A stretch of 42,485 nucleotides of DNA from Funneliformis mosseae (taxonomy: Eukaryota > Glomeromycota > Glomeromycetes > Glomerales > Glomeraceae), in the NCBI GenBank assembly GCA_910592005.1, contig CAJVPP010000173.1:1-42485 (forward strand). Direction: 5' to 3'. The notes under the pieces were generated by a model. The model was not told where the DNA came from and did not search any database. It saw only the letters and a list, made by a program, of their open reading frames with translations. Both the position numbers and the translations under genes were made by a program. Of this stretch, positions 1 through 11,369 are shown piece by piece. The stretch's first letter is position 1, and the number at the start of each line of letters is the position of its first letter.

Positions 1-1559
1 AAAATAAAAATTGAGTTAATGCTAAATCTGAACATATTTTGACTTAAAAATCATATTTGGCATATAAAAGTAAAATTAATTTTTTTTGGCAGTTTCCTCC
101 CTTTCTATTGCAAAGGTCTCATATGATTATGATTATTTTCTATGTAATTATAATTATTATATAAAAAATTGCTTTTGATTTACAAACTTTATAAAATCAT
201 TATATAAGAAATAAAAGCTAATTTATAATTTAAATCTAACACATCTTAAAATTACATACTACTATATACTTTTAGATAAAAAATTAAGAATATTATAAAT
301 TTGTATTCAAATATAATTTATTTAAATTTTAAGAGTAATGCAAGTTTTAGTAATATTGCACTAAATTTAATATCAGAATTATATCTTAATTTATCATCAT
401 TTTCAAAATGATGTGATTAGGTGATTTGTCAATTAATTATAATAAAAAAGGATTTTTAGATTACACTAAAATAAACTTTAAAAAAACCTTCTTAATGAAA
501 CTATTTTTTTAAAACTTTTTAACTTTTGTTAATCTTTCTAATATAGAGTATTTGAGTCTTTTGTATTAGTAAGGTTTAATATATAGAAGTTTCTTTTAGC
601 TTATAAAATAATTCTTAGCTTCTTAGCAATTCTAAAATAATTTCCTAATGATTACTATAATTATTAGTGAGATTTCTATTACGATTTCTAAGTAAGTTTT
701 CTTTTAAAAGCTTTATTTTAACTTATACTTATCTTTTTTTTTTATAAAATATATTTTAAGTAATAAGAAATAGTTTTTTTGGATAAGTTTTTATTATTTT
801 TATAATAATTCATTCTAATATGAAATTTTTGATTTTTTTAGAAAAATGCAATAATTGTTAATTTTTTTTATAAATTCAATTAAAGATAGTCTCTATAATT
901 ATTTTCAAATTTTAATTGAATTGCAACTTAATTGCGCTATAAGAAAATTTAATTATATCACAAGTTATAACTCAATTGCGTTATTTTTTTAATTGCAGTG
1001 ACCATTTTTAGATTTAATATATTCTTATTATAAATATATTTAGAAATATTTGATGTTTTAAATTACTAGATAAATTATTCATTTTTTGGAAGGAATTTTT
1101 TTTTTTAATAATGAGAATGAAAAATTGTTTAATTTTATTATATAATTTGTTATTTTTAATATAATATTTATTTTTTGTATTTTAATATTACTTTTTTTTT
1201 ATTTTTTTAAGTGTTATTTAAATATTTTTCTAGTGTTTTTAAATTTTTTTTTGTTATTTCAAATGTTTTTAGTATTTATAATTTTTTTAAAATTGATTGA
1301 TAAATCATCTGATTATATTAATTCAAAAAATGGAAATAAGTTATTTCAATTTTGAAATACTCGAGTAATAACTAATAGTAGTTTATATATAATTGTATAA
1401 TTATGCTAAAAATTAAAATTTCTAGATATATTTTATTATAGAAATATTACTAGTATTTCTTTATTTACAATTGCAAAAAATTATCATAATTTATTAGAGT
1501 TTCATTTTGCTAAAACATATTAGATTATAAATAAATCTATAAGTTGTATCTTAAACTCA
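1..1559. other. AT-rich region without recognisable genes
   Basis: Very AT-rich DNA with frequent stops in all frames and long T and A runs. No coding similarity, RNA gene or clear repeat boundary was seen. A short motif at 409-424 (TGATGTGATTAGGTGA) recurs in diverged form at 9387-9402 and near 42148-42163. Confidence 0.6.
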
Positions 1560-2050
1560 TACTTAAATTTATAAAATCTTGATATTAAATTTAGTTATGA
1601 AGATATTAAAAATACTAATACTTTAATGCGAAATTATTTAATATAAAGTATTTTGACTTAAAAAATATCATAGCTTCAAGAAATAATAAATTGATTATAA
1701 CTATTATTACAGATCTTTGAATTTAAAATATTTAAAGATTAATAGTAATAATATTAATAATAAGGTTACTGAAACATTTGCCAATACTTGTCAAAAATTA
1801 GAATATCTTGATTTAAGTTACTATATATTATTAATAAATTATCAATTTATAATATTATATATTCTTGCTTAAAACTTTAAGATTTTGATCTTAATTATAG
1901 TCATATTACTAATATAACTATCAAAGAAATTACTTACTCATATCTCAATTTAAAATTTTTAGATTTAGAAGAATATAAAAATATTAGTAAAAAAGCCATA
2001 AATAAATTAAATCCAAATATTCATTTAAAAGATTATATAGGTGAATCCTA
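1560..2050 (+). pseudogene. Leucine-rich-repeat protein remnant (F-box/AMN1-like C-terminus)
   Basis: Several frames carry successive leucine-rich repeats. Around 1735-1823 the translation reads like a repeat containing 'ANTCQKLEYLDLS', the C-x-x-L-x-x-L-x-L core typical of F-box/LRR proteins. Around 1910-2049 there is another repeat with 'LNLKFLDLEEY', then 'AINKLNPNIHLKDY' and a stop at 2047-2049, which resembles a natural protein end. Between these blocks the frame shifts and stops occur, so no product can be made. This is a C-terminal fossil of the expanded LRR families of these fungi. The 5' end cannot be placed; decay probably continues upstream of 1560. Confidence 0.6.
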
Positions 2051-3840
2051 ATTATCTTATAAATAAATTATATAAGATTATGATAAATATTATAAACTCT
2101 TATTAGTTAAGTAATTAATATAATAAGATCTAATTAGTTAAATGATAAGTTTAATATTGATTAAACAATAAAAAACCAATTAAATAATTTTAAAAAAAAT
2201 GATATTTGAGATGTGAATTTATGATAAATTTATTTCAAAATAAATATGTCTATTATTATTTTGTAAAATAATATATTTTTATTATTTTTTAATAGAAATT
2301 GAATTATTTTATTAAAAATAACTAAAAATTCAGATATTAACTTCAAAATTTTTGAACATAATTATCTGGTTAGTTCTTTTATTCAAGCAGTATAAGATAT
2401 AAGTAAAAAAGTTTATCACAAATCATATGACTTAATATCTTTAGGATATTATTTACAAAATCTATATTTTACAAAAAAACAAATTAAGAGTTAAATATAA
2501 AATTTTAAATAAATATAAAGTAAAACAAATTAATCAGATTATGAAATTATTTGCAAAGCAACATATTAAAAAATTCTCAAATATTATTTCAAATTACCTG
2601 AACTAATAAAGATAGTATTAAACAAATAATTAAAAGCATAAATCAGCTAATTATGTAGTAAAATTATTAAAAGAAGTAAGTTTATTTAAATTATTTATTT
2701 ATATTTATTCTTAGCTATTTAATACATTATATATATTAATATATTTTTATATATGCTAGAATATAAAGTGTGATAATATCAAAATATCTACAAGTAAATT
2801 AATATTAAATGTCTATCTTTTAGATTTGATTTTGATTTTTTAAAAATTAGCGAGCTACTAATACTTCTAATAATTGTAAATGCCTATTTATTAAAATTGA
2901 AACTACTTAATAAAATAAATAACTTATTAATTTTAGAACTGATATTTATCAAAAAAATTGAATCACTTATTACTAAACATAAATTAATTTCATCAACATA
3001 TTAAGAAGTAGCAGTTTTATGATTTGTTAAATTAAAAATCAATAAAAATATTGTTGAATTTGATTTTTAATAAGGTTTAGTTAATAAATTCAGATCGAAT
3101 ACAATTATTCATACTTGTAATAAAGCATAAATTTCTCAAGATAATTATTATAGACTTGTAAAAGTAAATCTACAGATGAAGTATAAACATTTAATTTTAA
3201 AAATAAGAGTTATAATTAATGATGAAATAAAGATATAAATATTAATATTAACTTTTAAAATTAATAAAACTATAGAAAATCAGTCTTTAATTCATGAATT
3301 TATTGAGAAAATAGCTATTGGTATAAAAAAAATATTTAATAATAATATATATAGATCAATAACTAATATATTTAAAATATTGATTTCTATTTGAATGAGA
3401 TTAACTTTACCTATTATAATACCTAATGATACTTTTTTTCTTAAATTAGTAGGATAGAAGAATTGTAAAAAGAAATTAAAATCACATTATGTTAACTATT
3501 TGTCTTTTAAATGAAAAGAATAAAGTATTAAAACCTGATCATCAATATAGATTAATATTTAAAAATGTAGCTAATTTAAATATTTTTGTTTATTTTGTGA
3601 ATGTGATAAAGAATATAAATTTAATATAAATCAAGTATAGCTTAATGATAAAAATCAAAAAGGTAAAAAATTTAATATAATTTTTAATATTATTTTATAA
3701 AATTTAATTTAATTATATTATATATAAAGGTCAAAAAAATCCTTCATTATTATCAATGATTAAAATATATAATTAGATTTTTGATGAATTACATATTTTA
3801 TTACAAATTTTTTTTTAAAATGTTTTTTTAATGAAAAAAA
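2051..3840. other. AT-rich decayed DNA, unidentified coding scraps
   Basis: Plus-strand scraps with protein-like composition occur (for example about 2320-2470 and 3180-3330), but stops and frameshifts interrupt them every few dozen codons and none could be assigned to a family. Probably decayed genes or transposons in the same state as the flanking remnants. Confidence 0.4.
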
Positions 3841-3845
3841 AATTT

Positions 3846-4118
3846 TAAAAATGAAATTTTTAATGTAATTAACAAATCATGAAAGATATTTTGAATTTTT
3901 TACATCAAAAACTTCAAATAGAAAATAGACTTTAAAATCATTAATAGGTCTAGCTAAAAAAATAATTTTAGAAAAATTTCCAGTTAGTGCATTTATTTTA
4001 GGAAAGTGAGGATAAAATATAGAAGAATTATGACATGAATTTTATAGATTATATTGTATAATAAGAAAAGAAAATCATACATTTGAAATTGATGAATTTG
4101 AAAAATTTAACTTAAGTT
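3846..4118 (+). pseudogene. Decayed reading frame of unknown family, stops at former Gln/Trp positions
   Basis: One plus frame stays open for about 90 codons apart from isolated stops, and its residues look like real protein ('TNHERYFEFFTSKTS', 'KKIILEKFPVSAFILGK', 'HEFYRLYCIIRKENHTFEI'). The in-frame stops are TAA, TAG and TGA at places where Gln or Trp would fit, so single C-to-T or G-to-A changes explain each one. The family was not recognised; it may be the C-terminal part of a transposon-associated protein. The frame ends within about 30 bases of a change to more GC-rich sequence. Confidence 0.45.
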
Positions 4119-4371
4119 TCGTCCGATTTTGATGGTTAAAGGCATGTTTCTATTATAAAAAGTAAAAAAATCAGAAAAATTGACTAAAATTCAACTAGAA
4201 TTACCCCACATTTACATTGGTATCATTCAAGGTATGTTTATTTTTGTTTGATAAATGAACAAAAAGTTTCCTACCTTTAAATAATATTTGAATTTTTTTT
4301 AAAGATAAGTGAGGTGTGTTTTTTTTACAATTTTTCCTAAAAATTCATAATTATTGGTCGTCATATAACAA

Positions 4372-6009
4372 TTTCTTATTAAAACACATAGGAGGATTAA
4401 TCCAAAAAGAATTGTTACTAATTCATCACCCATTCTCAATGATCATTGCCTAATACGAATATTTGAATTTCTCGCGGAGGATCCGAATTCATTATTTTGT
4501 TGCGCGTTGGTAAATCGCGTTTGGTGTGTATATGCGCTCCCTGTTCTTTGGCGGAACCCTTGGTTTTATATTAGGAATTCGGGGAATGATGGATCAAATA
4601 GATGGCGTACAGGAATTATAACGACATACGTTGCAACCTTACCACAAACTTCAAGAGATGTCCTGTCTCAGGCTGGAATAAAGATATCGCGGAAGTCATC
4701 GAAACCGACTTTTGATTACGCGTGTTTTCTAAAGGGTTTACATATTTGTTCCATGGAAGTACACGTTATTTTTTGGATTTTATTAATTAATGGAATCGTT
4801 GTAGAACATGGAAGGGTTATAGTGATCAACCCCCTCCTTAGGAAGAAGATATTTATTGTCATTCAAGAATTAATGAAACATTTCTTTCGGAAATCTAACG
4901 TTTTGTATAATCTGAATGCAGGATCAGGAATCATAGTCCCTGAAATCTTGGCAAATGTGATAACCGAGATTCCCGAAGCAAAGAAAGTGTTATCGAAATT
5001 AAGAACTTTTACTTGCGGCTCAACTGTTAATACAGCCAAATTTATGTCAAAAATTGTATCAGTACTTTCAAATTACAGTCGTAATCTTCAACAATTGGAG
5101 GTCCATCCTTATGAAGATCTAAGTGAATTATCCAAGTTCATTAGTGTTCAAAAATATTTATCAACGATAAGTATGGAGGAAAATAATACTTCTGGGAAGA
5201 TCCGGAAAATATCTTGGAAAGCCTCCAACAGTGCACCTTTTGAAATAATGAAAAAGGCGTATTTCATAACGCGATTAACGGTTGGTAGAATGTATTTTCC
5301 CGTTGAAGAATTATCGAATTTTGTTAATCTTGAAGAATTAGTCTTATCTGCATATGGTGATCAAGATTATCCGCGATCCAAATGGATTCAACTAACGGGA
5401 GTTTATTTAAAGAAATTAAAGATATTTTATTTCTGTAGTCTTAATTCATTAATATATCTTGACATATTCGCAATTTTCATCAAAAACTGTGAAAAATTAC
5501 AACAAATAATAATACACAGTCACAAGTTATCTGATCCAAACAATTCCGGATTACTGATCGCCAATATTGCACAATATTGCCCAGACATTATCTTGTACGA
5601 GGGACCTATCTTACAAGATAATAGAAGGGAGTTTACGAAATTACTAAGTTCCTGTAATCACCTAAGGTCCTTACATCTTCGTCCATCAAAGGGAATCCCT
5701 GGTGCGTTAAATCAAGAAACGTTATCAACGAATCAAGGGAATGCCGAAGGAAAGGTCGATTTTGATGCAATTTTACAGGAAATCACGGAGAATCAACCAC
5801 AAAGTTTACGTAATCTCAGAATTTCAGATGGATGGATGATATCAGCGGAAGCCTTTGAAAAGTTTCTAGAAAGTCGAGAGGAAATATCTCGACCTGTTTG
5901 TTTCTATTGGAATCCTACCGTGCAATTTACAGGACAAATGGAAGAAGTTTGCAAGACGTATCATCGATATGGAGTATTGAAACAATATGTTAGTCATGTA
6001 TATTACTGA
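4372..6009 (+). CDS. F-box / leucine-rich-repeat protein (5' end unresolved)
   Basis: A long open frame of up to 545 codons, far less AT-rich than its surroundings. Near 4436-4565 it encodes an F-box-like start: 'LNDHCLIRIFEFL', then 'ALVNRVWCVYALPVLWRNPW'. The first open-frame ATG lies only at about 4753, inside the homology, so the true start must be upstream, in an earlier exon, or mutated; a GTATGT donor-like site at 4232 and AG at 4390-4391 are candidates but do not give a clean first exon. The rest shows irregular leucine-rich segments ('LEELVLSAYG', 'LKKLKIFYFCSLNSL', 'CNHLRSLHLRPS'). F-box proteins couple targets to Skp1-cullin ubiquitin ligases; in these fungi such genes are expanded and fast-evolving. 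The substrate is unknown. No stops in 545 codons argues for a live or very recent gene. An AATAAA signal lies 83 bases past the stop. Confidence 0.75.
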   Translation, partial: FLIKTHRRINPKRIVTNSSPILNDHCLIRIFEFLAEDPNSLFCCALVNRVWCVYALPVLWRNPWFYIRNSGNDGSNRWRTGIITTYVATLPQTSRDVLSQAGIKISRKSSKPTFDYACFLKGLHICSMEVHVIFWILLINGIVVEHGRVIVINPLLRKKIFIVIQELMKHFFRKSNVLYNLNAGSGIIVPEILANVITEIPEAKKVLSKLRTFTCGSTVNTAKFMSKIVSVLSNYSRNLQQLEVHPYEDLSELSKFISVQKYLSTISMEENNTSGKIRKISWKASNSAPFEIMKKAYFITRLTVGRMYFPVEELSNFVNLEELVLSAYGDQDYPRSKWIQLTGVYLKKLKIFYFCSLNSLIYLDIFAIFIKNCEKLQQIIIHSHKLSDPNNSGLLIANIAQYCPDIILYEGPILQDNRREFTKLLSSCNHLRSLHLRPSKGIPGALNQETLSTNQGNAEGKVDFDAILQEITENQPQSLRNLRISDGWMISAEAFEKFLESREEISRPVCFYWNPTVQFTGQMEEVCKTYHRYGVLKQYVSHVYY

Positions 6010-6091
6010 CCAATAGAGTTATATTAAATAGATTGTAATAATTTTGGACCGCTTAGAATCTTCTTCATGAGTTAGTACGTTAATTTTTTTC

Positions 6092-6097
6092 AATAAA
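6092..6097 (+). terminator. Poly(A) signal AATAAA of the F-box gene
   Basis: AATAAA at 6092-6097, 83 bases after the stop codon and followed by a T-rich stretch, fits a fungal 3'-end processing signal. Confidence 0.45.
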
Positions 6098-6584
6098 GGT
6101 TTTATTTTATCTTTACTTTTTCTAGGAATGCGTTCATAAGTCTAAATTGCATGTTTTCTCTCATGGCAATTATTGACAAGTGAATTGAGAGTTTATAAAA
6201 TATATCTTTTAGGGTAGTTTATTACGACGTATTGATAGTTATTTCAAATTTTCAATGTGAATTTTTACATAATCCGTTTAATGTAATTTGTTTAGCTATA
6301 GTCGTTCTCGATCTAATAATAATAAATTTATATATAGAAAAAGTTTAATATATAAATTTGCACAAATAAATAATTTTTGTTAATTAAATAAATAAATATG
6401 ATCGTTAATCCTTACCAAAAAAGTAATACCGGAAATAAAAATCTCATTTCGGCAGAATGAGTTACGTAACGTTTTGACATTGTCCGCAAATTGGAAACAT
6501 AATCTGACTAAACTCTAACCCTAATCCTAATTCTAACTAACTCATAATTAATGTAATTTTTATATTATTATAAAATTAATTAAA
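6098..6584. other. Intergenic, with a short telomere-like tract
   Basis: No coding signal. At 6515-6530 the sequence is CTAACCCTAATCCTAA, followed by TTCTAAC: about three degenerate copies of the TTAGGG-type telomere repeat on the minus strand, too short to be a telomere. Confidence 0.4.
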
Positions 6585-6690
6585 TTATTTTTTTTTTAAA
6601 ATTTTTAAATAATTAAATGTTATTAAATAATTATTTTTTTTTTAAATTTTTAAATAATTAAATGTTATTAAATAATTATATTTTTTTTAA
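6585..6690. repeat. 45-bp tandem repeat, about 2.5 copies
   Basis: AAATAATTAAATGTTATT occurs at 6607 and again at 6652, giving a period of 45 bases; a T-run followed by AAATTTTTAAAT separates them. Copies differ only in T-run length, so the duplication is recent. Confidence 0.7.
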
Positions 6691-6780
6691 ATGTAATATA
6701 TTTCTATTTATTATTTTTCTGTTAATTCTATTTCTCCTTTTTTTATTTTTCAGTTAATTTTAATTTTTTAAATTTTTTTT

Positions 6781-6870
6781 TTTATATCTGCGAAATTTTT
6801 TTTTTATTTTATTATAATCGCGAATTTTAATTATTTTTTTTTTTATACTGCGATTTAAATTAATTTCGGA
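6781..6870. repeat. Diverged repeat with CTGCGA/TCGCGA cores in T-runs
   Basis: Three loosely spaced units, each a long T-run followed by a core such as ATCTGCGAAA, ATCGCGAATT or ACTGCGATTT. Related, more decayed units occur at about 7580-7650 on the other side of the inverted-repeat element, one with TTTGCAAT in place of the CpG core. Confidence 0.4.
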
Positions 6871-6901
6871 TCGATTTAATTTTTTTTAAGTTTATTTATT
6901 A

Positions 6902-7447
6902 GGCCGTGCAAACTTGATTTTTGGTTCATGTAACATCAGGATTTGAAAATGACGTATGATTATTGTCGAACTTGATTTTATAAATTTAGTATTGAACTGG
7001 TAATTTTATCATCTAATTACAAAACACAAAAATTCTATTTTGTTTGACGAAAGTACTCCCATATAAAATCTAACTATCGAAGTTTTTTATTGCAACATTT
7101 TTTATTGATACACTTGAACTGGAGTTGCGGAATGTTAATTTTGAAGCATAAAAGATATGAAGCATCGAAAACATATGGCAATTTTTGAAGAGATTAAATT
7201 ATTGATTTGAATGACAATCCTAATGAAAAACGACCCGAATACATTTGATTTATTAATGAAGTCATCAACAACACTCTATCTTCCAGAGTTTAATCAAATA
7301 TTATAATACAAAGAAATGTTGTATACAATACTTTAATATTATTTGGTCACGTGAAATAAAATTTATCATTAAAAAAAATCACTTTATGTTTTTTAAGAAA
7401 ATGACCCGGTGGGTTACATGAACCGAAAAATCGAGTTTGTACGGGCC
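6902..7447. mobile_element. Miniature inverted-repeat element, possible PIF/Harbinger type, 546 bp
   Basis: The left end (from GGCCGTGCAAACTTGATTTT) and the inverted right end (from GGCCCGTACAAACTCGATTT) match over about 36 bases with a few mismatches; both continue as CGGTTCATGTAAC or a near copy. TTA flanks both sides (6899-6901 and 7448-7450), fitting the 3-bp TWA target-site duplication known for PIF/Harbinger elements. No transposase frame lies inside, so it is non-autonomous. The class assignment rests only on target site and termini. Several arm differences are CG versus TG or CA. Confidence 0.72.
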
Positions 7448-7450
7448 TTA

Positions 7451-10400
7451 AATTCTTTTTATTTTAATAACTTTAATTTTTTTAAATTTGATTTTTTTTT
7501 ATTGATTTTTTTAATTGCTTTAATTTTTTATTTCCTAATTCTACCCTTCATGATTTTTTAATTTAATTAATTTTTTAATATTTGCAATTTTTTTTATTGT
7601 TTAATATTCATTTAATTAATTAATTTTTTAATACCTGCGATTTTATTTTAAAATATATTTAAGGTTTTGTGATATTTAATTATTTAATTATTTTAACTTT
7701 ATATAAGAATGTTATTATAGTAAATATGATCATTTCTAATAATCATTTTAATACCTTATATATTACAAAAGAAATACTTTTATATATATATATACCCTTT
7801 ATAAAAAGGATTATTTAACTATCAAGTTGTTAAAATGAAAAATGTTAGCCTATCATCAGTTTTATGAATATATCAAAAAAAAAAAACTGAAAATTTTAAT
7901 AATAAACCCAAATCTAGTCATCTATATATATTATTTATAAACATTATAAAAGAAAAATTATCTGACTGATTATATTTGACAAATGTTTAATAGTTGTAAA
8001 AGTGCATTTACAGCTTAAATCTAGTGATCTAATAAATATTTTAATTAAAATTATGTCATATTGGAGTGTTTCTAGGAAAATTAGTTTCTGAGAAATTTTT
8101 GACTAAAATTAAGAGCTTAATACATTTTAATCTAATAACATCAAAAACTAAAATGCAATAAAAATCTCAATTTTGCTAAAAAATTCTCAGAACCTGATTT
8201 TTCTAGCAATCAACCCATATATTAAGAAAGAATAGGTTAGTTATACAAGTAAATAAAAGAAACTCTTATTTAAAAAACATAAAAATTTGATTAGCATAGA
8301 TAAATGATATTGCAATTAAAAAATTAATTAAAAATATTAAATGATCTTTAACTAGTTATTATAATTTAAAAGATTACTAACTCTAAAGAAGTCTAATCAC
8401 TTATCTATAATAAGTAACCTCATCAAAAAAATATTATAATAATTTTATAATTAATTTTTAAAAATAAAAATGATATTCAAAATTAGCAATTTTGATGGAT
8501 CACTAAGTATAGGACTGGTCCTTATGATCTAATCCCAATTCTTAAATTTTAAATTTTAAGAATTCTGGGATTCCAAAAGGATTTATTTTATATTTTCATT
8601 TAATAGCTTATTAAAACATTATCTAATAAACTGTAGAGCAGGCAAATTTGCCTGTGAACATAAAAAAAATTATTAATTTTTTTAATAAAAAATAAAATAT
8701 TAATATTAATAATATAATTATTATATAAAAATATAGTTTTATATATATTTTATCAATTTTATTAAAAGAAATTTTATGTTTATTAAGAAGTTTTTTAAAT
8801 AATTCAATTTTTAAAATTAAGTATTAAAAAATTTATTATAATAATTTTTTAAAAATTTTCTTAAAATTCATATATTTGCGAACTAATTGAATCACTTTAC
8901 ATTAATAAAAGTTATAAAATTTCTTAATAAATTATAAAATTGTAATAATTAAAGTTATTCTTCATATTAAATTTTATAATATTCTATTATAATTAATATT
9001 GCTAAAAGTAAATATTAATAAGATTGTCAAAAATCAATAATAAAATTTTTAATTTATAATTTTTTTAAAAATTACAAATTTTTAGCTTATAAATAACCTT
9101 AAATTATTTATTAAATAGATCAAAAATAAAATTTACTTTAATATTATTTATATTTATAAATTAATTTAAAAAGAAATTTTTTTAAAATTTTAATTTTTCA
9201 TAAAAGTAAATCAGAAGAGAATTTATAGTAAATAAGTAGACAAATTTGCTTATGAATTTCTATAGTTTAAGGAATAATAGATAAGTTTTATAATAAATTT
9301 GTAAATATAATTCTTTGTAATTTTTTTAAAATTTTTAGAATTACTTAGGACTATTTAATATCCTTACAATTAATAATTATAAAAAGTGATGTAATCAGGT
9401 GAGTTAAAGTTCTTTTATTTAGCTATAATAAAAAACAATATTATTAGAGAAATTTTAATCAATCAAGATGTAATACTAATGATTAAATTTAATAGTAATA
9501 GAAAAATAGTTTAGAGTTGTATAGTAATTAAAGATATTGATAATCTAATTAAAATTGAAAAAATATAAATAGTAAGCTTTTTAGACAAATAGTAAAAGAT
9601 AGATTTTTATCTTCACTTTTATGACTTGACCTAGATAAAATAATATTATTTATCAATAGAATAATAATTTTAAATATACTACTAATTTAATCAAAAAATA
9701 ATATCTATTTAAGTATTTAATTAGCTATTTCAATCTTCTAATTTGAATCTTATTAAATATATTTAAAATAAAATTATAGATGTCTATGTAATCTTAAAAT
9801 CTATCTCAAATAAAAATAATTTTAAGAGAATTTAAAAATCATATGAAATATTGAAATTGATTATTATAATTAACTAATTGATTTTATACCTTATACCAAA
9901 TAGTAGACTTATGGTATATTAAATTATAGTATATTAAGATTTTATAACTTTTAAATTTTTCATCTTGAATAATTAATATATAGTAATATATCTAAGAATA
10001 GTTAAAATAAATGAAAAACTAATTAAAAATAAACTTTATTATTTACATATTTTATTTAATTATAAATTATTAATAAAATATCATTACCTAATATTAGTAA
10101 ATCATATAAAGTTATTTTTATTCTTATATAACCCTTTAAAATAATATTTGATTATCTATTCTATTACTTTTATAAGTTACAGTATATCACAAATTTTAAA
10201 AGTTTAAAATCTATTATATTTAATTAATTAAAATTAAAAATTTAATTAAAATTGAATTTGAAAAATAATAATTACAATTAAATTAATTTTTAAATTAATT
10301 CAATTAACTTTAATCTTTATATTTATAACTATTATTAATTAATTAATTTAAAATTCAAATTTTTTTGATAATCTTACTATTATTATTCTATTAATAAATA

Positions 10401-10539
10401 AAATATTATTATCTTTTACTATAAAAAATAACATGTCTTTTTACTAATCAAATTATTAAGCTAAACTGCTAATATTAAAAAATAAATAAAAATAATTAAA
10501 TATCATAGTATAAAAATCATAGTATAAAAAACTAAAATA
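7451..10539. other. Long AT-rich region, no gene seen
   Basis: Frequent stops in all frames and no recognisable domain. Small structures: T-run repeats near 7490-7680; an imperfect hairpin at 8531-8572 (AATCCCA...TGGGATT arms); a palindromic GCAGGCAAATTTGCCTG at about 8639-8655 with a decayed direct copy (GTAGACAAATTTGCTTATGA) near 9236; a TGATGTAATCAGGTGA motif at 9387-9402. Probably transposon debris. Confidence 0.5.
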
Positions 10540-10790
10540 AAATAAATATATTAACTAAAATTAAATAAATAAAAAATAAAAATAAAATAAAAATAAAATA
10601 AATAAAACAAAAAAATTAAAAATTAAAAAAAAAATATAAAAATATGAAAGTAAATAAAATGAAAAGTAAAATTAAAAAATAAAAAAATAAAATAAAATAA
10701 AAAAGTAAAATTAAAAAAAATTAAAAATAAATAAAATGAAAAGAAAAGCAAAATTAAAAAAATATAAAAAATAAATTAAATATTAGACAA
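10540..10790. repeat. A-rich low-complexity tract
   Basis: Nearly pure A/T with strand asymmetry: AAATAAAAT-type units mixed with AATGAAAAG and AAAATTAAAAA, repeated irregularly. It resembles the minisatellite at 40841-41115 in composition but has a less regular period. Confidence 0.6.
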
Positions 10791-10831
10791 TTTCTATTTA
10801 TACATAAGTATATATATATAGTTATATAATA

Positions 10832-10979
10832 CTGTATAGTTCTAAAAATAAGCATCCTATGATACGCTCCTTTTATAGTAATTTATTTATTTGTTACATA
10901 GAATTTATTATATTATTAATCACGTATATATTGATAAATTCATATATATCACGTGATGCTTATTTTCAGGATTATACGA
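10832..10979. mobile_element. Short MITE with TA target site (148 bp)
   Basis: The left end CTGTATAGTTCTAAAAATAA and the inverted right end TCGTATAATCCTGAAAATAA are inverted repeats that continue through GCATC. TA dinucleotides flank both sides (10830-10831 and 10980-10981), as expected for Tc1/mariner-type elements. Inside is only AT-rich filler. Arm mismatches are mostly transitions. Confidence 0.6.
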
Positions 10980-11369
10980 TATGATGATATTAAAATTATT
11001 TTTGCTAGTATTAAAAAATAAAAATCAGTTATGTGACATATCTCTTAAACTGTAAATATAAAATTATTTTTAAAACATTTTAAAAAACTTAAAATATTTT
11101 GATATCTAATAATTATAAAAAAATAAAATAATAATTTTAAATTTATTATATTATAATATATCTAATAGTAATATTTTTAAACTTTTAAAATTCATAATTA
11201 TCAATATATATTAATTTTTAAATTTTTTTATTTTTAAAAATAATTTATTATTTAATAATTATAAAAATATTAAGAAAATAAAAATCTTTTTTTACTGATC
11301 TTTTTGACCAAATGTCTCCCATAACTAGAAAATAGAATACATATAGAAAAAAACTTGAACCTATAATAA

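Noticed and set aside
6515..6540. Telomere end (CTAACCCTAA...)
   Set aside because: Only about three imperfect units, with normal sequence on both sides; at most an interstitial telomere-like scrap.
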